From Strongylocentrotus droebachiensis (Eukaryota; Echinodermata; Echinoidea; Camarodonta; Strongylocentrotidae), in contig JAVYIG010006548.1 of assembly GCA_035222895.1 (NCBI GenBank), forward strand, positions 1 through 64,000: 64,000 bases of DNA. Reading direction: 5' to 3'. Below the pieces are notes generated by a model that did no database searches, had not been told where the DNA came from, and was given only the letters and a program-made list of their open reading frames with translations. Positions 27,701 to 39,700 of this stretch are shown one piece after another (the stretch's first letter is position 1; each line of letters opens with the position of its first letter). Both the position numbers and the translations under genes were made by a program.

Positions 27701-30700
27701 GAGGCGTAGAAAGGAACCAAAGGCTTCAATTCTTCATAATAAGATTATATTCTTCCTTTTTTGTTGGTGCAGGTACCATTGATACAAGTATATCATCATC
27801 AAGCTCATCTTTCCATTTGTGTAAGTGAATTTGTTTGTATTCTTCCATCAAAAGTTTTTAAGGGCAAGCAGTCAGCATAAGTATTTTGCTCTGTACGTGT
27901 GACGTTGCTTCCTTGTCGTTATCGGGTAGTCTACTCTACAAATATGGGCTTCAAATGTTACTTCCATACAGAGATATTGCAAACTGAAATACACTTTCAG
28001 ATGTTGTATTGCCCTTTAGGTGCCAAAACATGAGTCGGTCGGTCAGAAATCTTCTTTTTTTTTCTTTTCCTCTTTGGGCTGATATTTCTCAGCTTTTTTA
28101 TTCAATATTTCTTCAATATTTTTTTCTCTCTAAAAAACAGTTAAAAAAAAGAAACTTTTTGTAAAAAGCCGACCGTAGATTTCAAGATTTTTGGGTCGGT
28201 CGCAAAGGGCAATACAACATTTTTTTTAGGCCTCATAGTGGGAATCCAGGAGAGTGTCAATCTCAGAATTTTTAAAAAAATTTGTTTTAATTGTTTCTTG
28301 CACATTGCCATGAGTTGTGACATTAATCCATATTTCATTGCACGAATCATATCAAATTTTTCTTGAATCTTATTATGTGATTGGTTTTAGTTATTATTTT
28401 TCCATGTCCATAACAATGTCATATTTTTATTTCAGCTCCTTTGGAACGGCAAATGGGGCAAGGAATCATTGAACTTGGTGACACCAAAGCTGGATCGAAA
28501 AAGTACACAAGTAAGAAACTGTTGTGGTATGACAGGTTCTGTATCTCATCTGCTAACCATAGCATGAAGAGAGATATAGTTGCGACACATGTGTAGAGAC
28601 GTAGAGGTGCTGTGGTCTAGTGGATACGTCACCATACTGTATCTCATCTGCTAACCATAGCATGAAGAGAGATATAGTTGCGACACATGTGTAGAGACGT
28701 AGAGGTGTTGTGGTCTAGTTAATACGTCACCATACTGTGTTTAGCAAGACATTAATCTACATATGCCACCCTCCATCCAGGGGAGTGTTTCACAAAACTT
28801 GTCAGCAGTGACAAATGACAGTTTTTGTTATAAGCTACTGAAATCCTTGCTTCTGATTGGTTATCAGCAGATTTGTCACTGATTTTTGACATTTGTCATT
28901 GAGAAAAGGCTTTGTGAAACGGGCCCCAGGTGCAAAAGTAAACGGATAACTCCTAGCAACTTATTCCGTGGATGCTTTTATCACCCTATGGTAATAATAC
29001 CCCTTGGAGGTGCCTTGAGCACCCTTGTGAAAGGAGACGTGTGCAGCGATTGTCACTGAAGTATCTTATTTCAGAATTATCCGTGCTATTGTTAACCTGA
29101 CGAAATTATGACGCATGTCTTTACGCAGTATGTCATTAAATAGATGAAGTATTTTGTTTTCTATACATTTTTTGTAATAATTCATTTATATTTTCTTCCC
29201 CTTTTGTAATATAACGATTATTTGCATACTTCATGAATATTCAATAATTAATTTGTAGCCTATTTTGATACTTTTCTTATGTATATGCGTTTGTATTGAA
29301 GTTAATCCAAACTTGTGGATTCTATTTCAATTAATTTGAATTTGAAAAAGTTTTTTAATCTTATTTTTCTGATACTAGGTGCTCATACTTGCATTTGATT
29401 CAACAATACCTAGAAATGTCTTTCTGAAGTGGTAATATCCCTATGTACATGTAGGTCTGCATTTAAATATGTTTTTCAACGAGCTTGGGAGTGTTTCACA
29501 AAGACTAAGATCGACTTTAAAGGTGAAATTCAAAGAAAATCACAAATATGTCAACTAATGTATGACTAAAAACTGGTAATCTAACAGATGGTCATCGTAC
29601 AAGTTATAGGTCAACTACATATCGGGTGATTTATAAAAAATAGAAATACAACCACCTCCATAGCAGCTGGGATATACCAGAGATTCGCCGGAAAAATAAC
29701 GATGTTTTAATGACGTCACTATATGGACCAACACTGCCCAAGCAGACGACATCCCATAGAGAATGAACATAATAGCAAAGCTATTATTTGTCAAATTATA
29801 ATGAGTTTAGTGTATATAAATGTAATGGCATGTCAAACCATTCAAAAGGGGATATGACCCGATTCTGATAACTAAAATCTTTTGCTTGTAAATACACAGG
29901 ATAGGCGTTAATTAACAATCAAAGAAACCAGACTTTCAAATTGAAAACCCCCTGGAATGATATAAAGGATGGCATTTGTTCCCTCTTGAAACGCCGAACA
30001 TACCCCGGTGTGTGCAGCTGAATATACATTGGCGTCTTATTTTGTTTACAAGCGACAGATGCCTTTATTTTTGTATCGCTGCATTTGTCATCAAAATAAA
30101 ACCATGCGCGGGGTTAAGAGTGAGGCAATAGATTATACATTTAGCCTGACGGTAGTGAAGTAAGAGAAAGAACTCAAGAAAAGATGAAAACACAGGCACT
30201 GAAAATGTGTGAGATGTCATGGGGCATCGTCTGCTTGTTCAAGTCATGTCCATACAGTGATCTCACACATCTCAGCAGCGTTCGGAGAGCTCTTCCGGTG
30301 CTATGCCGGGGCTGTATTTAAGCGTTTTGTAATTTATAATAATCATAACTTTGAATGTTTCCAAGCATTGAATTTTGATAACCTTGTCGAAATCAAAGTT
30401 TCAACTTTGCAATAATGAAAATAAATTTAGTTTTTAAAATCAATGAATATCAACTTTAAGTTAGACTTAACTATGGCAGGCTGTTCATGCCACTGTTTGC
30501 TCTCACCATTTACTGGTATTTGTCTCTCAAGGGAAGCACAAATCATGGTCACAAATCTACAGCATTTATATTTTTTATGATAATTCATTATTGAAGGAAA
30601 AAATATTATCCAAAGATCGTAATGGTGAAAGCAAAAAGTGGCCTACCATCTTTAAGTTCAACTTAAAGTCAATCTTAGTCTTTGTGAAACACTCCCCAGA

Positions 30701-33700
30701 AATATTATTTTTAAATGTTAGTATCAACATGTATATAGCTTTGTAGTACAAACTAGTGATTGTATATGCTTTTTTGTTTGTTTTTGACAGTGCCAGACTT
30801 GGATGCTTATTTGCAAGGCCTTTCATCCGATTGTGAGTATCAGTTCAACCATCTCTTTGGTTTATTTGTAGAGGGGTCGTTGTTGAGTGGTTTATGTGTG
30901 TCTATCTGCAAATTTATTTATGAATCGTGTTTAAAGATAAAGTTGTGCCCTGGTCATGCGATTGCATTGTGAAAGAAACAGTGTGGAATCGATCAGAAAA
31001 GGTTGATCATCGCATTTATAAGTATTGGTGTGTACTGCAAGGTTCTGGAATCATCAAAATGATAAGAAATTTGGCCCAGTCTTCGTAAAGTTGCAAGCAC
31101 TGTACACAGAAAGATGTATATGGGACTACACGAACATGTGGCATAAAATCTGTCCCGATGGTTATGCTGTTACATGCCATATATTAATTAGGCATTTGAA
31201 GTGCCATGCTTTTCAGGGAACATTTTTAATCTGAAGTTCTTCCACACTTGCATAATAACAATGATAACGCTTACTAAAAATGTTACTTCTTCCCTGAACT
31301 CAACCTTAATTCTCTTTAAAATAAAGATGACGTAATGAATTAAAAATGAAAGAAATTATTGATCATATACTCTTAAAATGCTTGTCTACAAACTGAAAAC
31401 TGCAAAATAGAGTACCGATAAATTAAGCTATTGATTTGTTATGAGATTTTTAATATTTAGGCTAACAATAACATCAATGAAGATTGGCTGCATGTAGCTG
31501 TCTATGATTGGTTTGATGTTTTTTTAATATTGAACATTCAATTTAAGGATAATCTGTTTCAAGAATTAAGGAGCTAGTGCACACACTTTGTCATGTCCAG
31601 TGCCTATACATGGAATCTACCTTGCATCATTAGTTGTTGCTATGTCTGTCAAGCCTCTGGAAATCTTTTAACTTTTGTGCAAGAAGTATACATAAAAGTA
31701 GCATTAAATCATGTCTATTAATTATTTTAAGCTTCAGACTGAAACTTCAGGTGGAATATTACCAGCATTACTCATGAATCCCATGCTAAACCTTTAATCC
31801 CCTGTTTATTGTTTTGACAGCATCTGGGAGATCTGGAGATTACACCATCACATCGACCTTTAACGGTGGCAGCCAAGATCTTTCCACGGCTCTCGCAGCC
31901 TTCAATACGACCGCAAACATCCAGAGTCTACAAGCCGCATGTGAGCCATTCGCCAATTTAGACTTTCGTTAAAATAGATGAGCACAATGCACTCCATTTG
32001 AAAAATATTCTAGGAAATTTGATCCCTTTTGTTTTACCATAGTTTCTAGAGTGCGATCACATTGCAGGATAAAGGATGAATTTTTTTTATCATGTCTGCG
32101 GATGCTTCTAGAATTCTTCACAAAGTACATGTATTAATAAGATGTAGAAGTGGTCCTATAGTCCTGTGAATGATTTCCTTTAAGTGCGTACTCATTGGCA
32201 AAACCAAGAATCAAAGTGGTTTGAGTGCAAATATAATTATTGGAAGTTTTGCTATTATTTTCAGAAAATTGTTTTGCCACACTTGCAAACCATGGGAACA
32301 GAATTTCTAAGAGTAATGAACTTGAGAAGTCTTGTGCATTATCTGTTCGTGACTTAACCGTGTCCAGTGCATATATTCCTTAAAAATGCACTCGCAAACA
32401 TGAACTATTTGTATAAAGTAAATAATATAGTTAAAACTCCTACCAGAGCTCCGATGAGACCAACTGAGAAGTGAAATGGCATGTTTCTAACACCGGAAGA
32501 CTTTAACGTATGGGACGCCAAATAACTAAATACCTTGGACATGCAAGTCCCATATACCTGTGGGGAGTGCAATAACGATTGATAATTATGTTGGTAAAAG
32601 AAAAGGACAACTCCTTAGTTTTTTACACAACTATGAGGATAATATACCAGGATTTCTGTTGATTTCATTGCTGCAGTCTCTGAAGATTCAAGCACCTATG
32701 GTCATATCACTGCAAACCTAGGGGACTCGGCACAAGGGAAGCTCATTTTCCTTGCATCGGCGAATACGGATCGTGCTTTATTATCCAAGATTCTGAGTAA
32801 GTGTACATCAAATTTTTCAATTGTTTATTTTTTTTAAAGTTTTTTTTATTGGTACAGTCAAACTGCTTTAGTGACAACCAGTCTACAAAGACCACATTTT
32901 TTGTGACCCTTGAAAATGGTTTATCATTGAAACATGTATGGTACTAAAGTTACCTGTCTACAATGACCACTGTTTGTGTTTCCCTTGGGTGGTCTCTATA
33001 GACAGGTTTGACTAAACAAGCATCACATGACCTTTTTAACCTCAGGAACGTTAAATTTGTTATTAGGAATTACATTTTTTTTAACCACGTTTGCCAAGAA
33101 TTATGTCCTGTACTATGGTATCTTCTGGTGTACAATTAAAAGTGTATCAATCACTCTAAAAGATAATTTGTGTAAAGCTGGAATGTTTAAAATCAACCCC
33201 AAAACGCTTTGCCTGGCAGTCTAAAGGTTAATTGAATTAGGAGTATGAAGAAAATAAAGGATAACATAAACAAAATGTGTGTATAGGTCGCGCACAGAAC
33301 CCAAGTTGGAATTATAGGTTCCGTGCGTGCCCTTACCTTTGGGGATGTTTCTATGGTATTCTTCCAAATTGGCATATTAAAGTAGAATGAGAAAACTCAC
33401 AAATACGTGTACAGGTGTTGTGGTCTAATGAGTAAGTCACTGGACTGTAGATCACAAGGTACAGGTTTGAAATCCCAGTCCCGCACTAATGTCCTTTAGC
33501 AAGCCATTAATCTACATTTGCCACTCTCCACCCATGTTTTAATGAATCACATGTATAGAACAAGAGGGAGAGAACATTTAATGCTACGATTACCTAAATG
33601 TAGTACGACACATGGCACTTTTTCAATTTCTTTCATTGGAGCAAAGCTGTGGAATAATTTGCCCATAAATATAAGAGAAGAAAAAACAAGATCATCATTT

Positions 33701-36700
33701 CGTCAAAATCTCAGAATTAAACTCATAAGCAGAGATGAATCATGAGGATCAAATAATATGATATTAAGTCAAAATAAATATCAATATGAATTTGCATACA
33801 GTTTTAGAAACTTGGAGAATCAATCCCAACTAGCACTCATGCTAACTTTTGGATCTCCCTTTAACAACATTTAAGTTTTTAAGTTTAAAAATATCCTTTA
33901 TTTGAATCACTTATTCGCTATTGGAACTCTGTGAATTTCAATTCCAGCCACAAATCTCTACGTATTATTAAGTTATAGCTAATTCACAGGTTTTGATATG
34001 ACATGGTATATGATTAATTTAATTTGTACACATAGCTCAACTATGGATATTTTCTTTTTCTTTGTAACTCATGTACATGGATATTTTTGTTATTTTGTTA
34101 CCCACTTGAATACATTTGTAACATTGTGTTATGTTGTTGTTTTGTTGATAATAAATTCAAATTCAAATGTGTAAATGGTACCTGATATGTTTGAGTGATA
34201 GATATATACTCTGGCAGTTCGAGTATAACCGGGGTAAATCGCCATGAGCATCACAACTTGATGGATATGAGCGCGATATGAGAAGCTATCGTTATCATCA
34301 TTGATTCAAATGATTTTATTTCTAATAAATGCAAAACATAATACAATGAATAAGTATATTACAAAAAAATAAACAATGAAACAACAATATAATAGAAATA
34401 GCTCGAGAAAAGACGAATTAACCAGAAGCAGAGCTTGTTGAAGTATTAGTTCCTCAGATACTGTTTTACAATATATATCTTGAACAAAGTATACTTAGAA
34501 AACGTATGTATCTTCAAGTCGATTACACCAGAGTTGAAGTTACCTAGCTATAAAATATAGCAGTGAAATTATCAAGATTTTTTTTTGGCCTCCTACTATT
34601 AAACTAGGTGATGGCACTGGAGCACAACATTTTGAGATTGTCCAGCAAGCGACCCATCTAGATGGGACCCAAATGACCTACAGCTTTCCTTTCACCATGA
34701 TACAGTATATGGGCACTTACTACCTTATTGCAAGTGAGTATGAATGGGAAGGGTATGGCCTGGAGAGTGCCAGAAGGTCATTGACTCTGCTTGAAAGGTT
34801 TTCAGTTTCAGTTTTATTTTTATTTTTATTTTCCAACAGAACAGTGATTTTGACAAGAAATCAGATATACAGAGCTGCCAACTAGTACGGATTTCCCGTA
34901 ATTGGTACGGAAATTAACGACCAGTATGGGATGTTGTCTCAATTTTTTTAATTTTTTTAAACCGTAGATATGATTTATTGTAGCAAGTACTGCGCAGTAC
35001 GGCGGCCATCCAACACTCGCTGAGAAAGACGGAAAAGTATCAAGTATTTTCTTAATAGAAACTAATTTTTCATGGAAAACTGATGTGTTGTGATAACCTG
35101 ATAATCAATATTTAGCAAATTTGTGTGAGCAAATCGCCAAAAATTTCAGATAATAATGCACGATGCGTCCGCGCAGAGTAGAGTAGACATGCCGTTTTTT
35201 TTAGATTCATAGCGCTGCCCAGGAAATTACTGATTTTGAGCTTTGTGATTACTGATTTTCTGTTCTGGAGGTTGGCAGCTCCGGATATACAATTCAATAA
35301 TAAAATACATTTAATATGGTTTAAAGTTATAAAATAGAAAGTTTACATAAATATCCAGAATAATAATTCTTTTTTATTGTTATTTTTTAAGTTAAACCTG
35401 TGTATACATGTAAGTGTCGCATGGTAACTACTGTACCTCTTAGCAGATGATATAACATTGCATGGCTGACAACCATTCCTAGCTTGGAAGAATGATTTCT
35501 CCCTTTTCCTGAAATGTTCTTTTGTAACAAAAAAGTATACAAAGTAAACTGTATTGATTCCTAGTTTTGCCTTGAGAGATTCCTTCATTTTGCTGTGAAA
35601 GGTGTATGTCTCATGCTGACTCTCGGCAGATGATGTATCATTGTAGGATTTCTACAAATGCAAAGTGGAATATTGAGAAAAAAAAAGAAAAAAACATACT
35701 TAGTGCTCCTGCCTGTTACTGTTATTTTCTTGTTTTGTTTTTTAAATAAAAGAGAATACAAAAAACAATGCTCTTGGAATTTGCACATCCATCGGGAGAA
35801 ATTCTGTAAAATCACTAGAAATTTTGTTTTTCATGAAATGCATGGAAAACTTTATCATATATGGACAATAATATCATAGTCATGCCGACTCTAAAGGGAC
35901 TGATTACTGATAACTGGTTGGTCTGTTGTCAGTCTATAGCCATGACTGAGGTATGACTGTCGCTGTAGCGTTAAGTGACTAGCCTATAGGCATGATACCT
36001 CAGACACCCCATCAAACCAACTCCATACTGACTCAAAACTGACCCATTCTTGGCCACTAGGGGTATGTAGTTTTGGTTCGGTTTGTTGGATCGGTCTTGT
36101 GTCAGTGCCGTTCATGTGACTATGGTATAGCATGAATCTTAATGCCCTGGGCCCTGTTTTGCAAAACTTGTTATTAATATTAAATAATTATATAGCTATT
36201 GAAATCCTTATTTTTGATTGGCTTCAAGAAAACTTGTCATTCGCAAAAACAAATTAAAATAATCAACTGTGTTTCTTTAACAGCGTTTTCAACATGCCAG
36301 GCATACAGTAGCCTAGGATTCCCTCCTGGTTACTACTTCATCGACCCTGATGGTATTTCAGCGGAATTTACACCTTCTGTAGTACAGTGCCTAAAAGGTA
36401 AGTTTGCAGAAGGATACTAAAACATAAATAAATCTTAGAATCATATATATAAATCTGAAGAATGAAAAGAACTCAGTTACTATTTCAACAACCCTAATTT
36501 AATTTCATAGAAATTTACACTATCTGTAGTACAGTTCCTAGAAGGTAAGTTTGCAGAAGGATACTAAAACATGAATAAAACCTCAGGATCATGAGTAAAT
36601 TAAAAAGTGACAAGAACTCAGTCACTACTTACCGGTAATCATCCCTGATGGTATTTCATGTAAAGGGTTTGTAATTTGTTTGTATTTGAATAGCATGAAT

Positions 36701-39700
36701 CTCTTTAAATTCTGTGAACTGTTGAAAACCACTGTAGAGAAAATCTGTCAATATCAAGAAAAATTGTTTCCAATATTGTATGTGGCCTTGTACATGTATG
36801 TTATAATCAAAGTTGCGAACAATTCAATTCTGAAAAATTCCTATTCTTAAATGGTATTCATAGCTTAGCAAAATGCATTGGCCCGAAAAGATGCGTCAAG
36901 AATGCAAAAGGCGTAGTGATGTTTAATAGTGAATTAAAGTTTCTTGCTCGGAATATCTGATTAAAAATAAGGTAATGTTAAACTAATAACCAAGGTCATA
37001 CATGTATTTATCAGCTCCATATCCTGATAATTTGTTTTCATCTCTGTGATAAGATTAAGAGTTTCAAAAAATTATTAATTTTGCATTCTGGATGTGTCTT
37101 TTCGTGTAACGATATGCCGCTATGAGCAGAGATGCCAACCAGTACGATTTAATCATATTTAGTACGATAATAAGAGTGGAATAGGATATCACCTCTTAAA
37201 ATACGATTTTTTTTTTAAAATATTATTTTTATACCCATAAAAACCACAGAATCGCATAGAAACATGTACCAGTAAACCCCTGCAACCACAACAAAAACTT
37301 TTAATGAAAGAGCAAACATTTTACCTGACCGTACGTACCAGTATCACATTTTTCTGAAATTTTACTGGCCCAGAGCTAACCGGCCATTAGTAGTTTTTGT
37401 GAAAATATGATTTTTCTCTCCAAAATATGATTTTTTAGGATACACAGTCTGTTTATTTTGTGTCAAGAGGTTGGCATCTCTGTATAAGCTACCTTAGATT
37501 TCTTCTTCTCCTTAAAACCTTTGCATACTGTACAAAACACATGGCATTCCTAATTCTGTCCTGAGAGATTTTTGAGAGTTTTTGCTGTGGAAGATTAGCA
37601 AGTACATTATCAATCTTCTTATCGTGACAGGTGGTGTTACCCGCTTCGACCATACCACCTCCAGCCAGGCAGTTGAAGTGGTTTCAGGGGAGGATCCATG
37701 CAGCTACAATCCTCAGATTGAATACGGCCAAACACTGGTGCAGATCACTGCCGTGGTGGCCAGGTCCACCAAATGCAGTCAGAGCGTCAAGTATAATTGC
37801 TACGGTTCGGTGCTCAACGAGGGCAGTACACACTACGGTTACTGGATTGCCAGGACCGGGGACAGGATGTACAACTGGGGCATACCTGAGAGCCAGGGAG
37901 AGGGGTGCCAGTGTGGACAGACCAACAGTGAGTACCGTAAATCTCTGTGTATAAGACAGACGCACCAGGTCCTCGTTCAAAAATCCACGCAGGGAAGGAC
38001 TTCCATTTAACTGCGAGGTGCAGTTAAAGACGCCTATTTGTGCTCATGAACGTGTCACAATTAACAGTAACACTGTCCAAACAGAAATCCAGACATACAG
38101 GTAGTGTTGTTCTAGTTTTCGAGTGGTGAGTCAACACACCGAATACTGAGGTGGGAGACATTGCCAGGTGAAGGGGCATAAATCAGAATTTTTGTTTGTT
38201 TTTTGTACCTGTGTATAAGACGCACCCCAACTTTCAATTTTGTTTGTTGTCGACAAAAAAGTGCGTCTTATACACGGAGATTTACAGTGTACAGACAGGC
38301 AATGGTCTTTTAAAAGATTACTTTTTCAACCTATTGCTAGGAATTGATACAACCTGTGAGAGAACTTAAAAATCTATCCCGAATGTGTATTAATGAGATT
38401 GGGAGTTTGTTTGTTTGTGATTGATTGGCACACTTGTGATCAATCGCATCTCATTATAACCCAGGGCTCTGACTTGCTTTCCCTCTCACATTATTGTTCC
38501 TAATAGGCTGCCACAACCCAAGTTTGAAGTGCAATTGCGATGCCAACGTTCAGAAGAATCTCACCGATGCGGGCAGCTTGACAGATCTTGACAAGCTCCC
38601 CGTCAAAGAGCTTTGCTTCGGGGACACCAGTGGCGACAATGGAGTGGAGCGGGGTATCTATACCTTGGGACCCCTTCTCTGCAAGGGGGATAAAAGTAAG
38701 TGCAACTAGAGCAATATTCAATATTACATTGTGTTTGTATACAGACACTGATTAAACCTGTAGGGCCATGCATCTCAGATTTAACATTGTTAAACGATGC
38801 ATTTAAACCATTCTAATCCTGGGCGCAGAGAAGCACTGCATATAAAATACCTTACTCTGGGACAGGAGTGCCATTCTGGGACCGGGTTCTTGGAAACCGT
38901 CATAATTTTAAGTTTGTGGACATCCCGTAGACACGCGTGCTAATTCTATAACACATGTTTCAATGTGATATTCAAGTAGTTAGTCGTATGGGGTCTGAAT
39001 CCATATAATAATAAAAACAGTAGTTATAAAGCACTTTCTAATGATAATAATAGTAATATTCCGTTTTTATATAGCTGCCAATACATCAACAATGTGTCTA
39101 AGCGCTTTACAAATATATTATTACCCGGTAATCAGAATTCAGGCTTACCCTCAAACATTGTATGCGCATCTTCCACTCCCTGGGGAGCATTCTACAGAAG
39201 TCTCTAAGTACATGTTTCATTATTCTTTTCTTCTTTTTTTCTCCAGGTAAATGGTTCACTGATATCCAACAAGTAATGACTGGAACAGGAAGATGTAAGT
39301 AAAAGCACATTTCACTTCTTATTAGATAAATGTATCCTGCAATTGCCATTTTCATGAAGTTACAATGTACGACTGTTTATCGAAAAAAAATCCTATTCTC
39401 CAAACAATTATGATACATAGCTGACAGCTCTTCTTATTTTGGAGGACTTTTTCTTATTTATTAGCCTTCAGCTCCAATATCATGAACCCTCGTCTAGATT
39501 CCCCTCTTTTTCCCGAAAACCGCTGTATAAACGTATGCAAAATATTCTGAATTATTAATATTGCCTTAAAAGAATCTTATTTTCTGCTGTAGAAGATTGA
39601 CAGATATGATCATACGATATCCTGTTCCTATTTATTCTCTATTCTCACAGCTTTCCATGGCACATTCTCAATCAAGAAACATAGTCGGTTTAGTCTTTCC

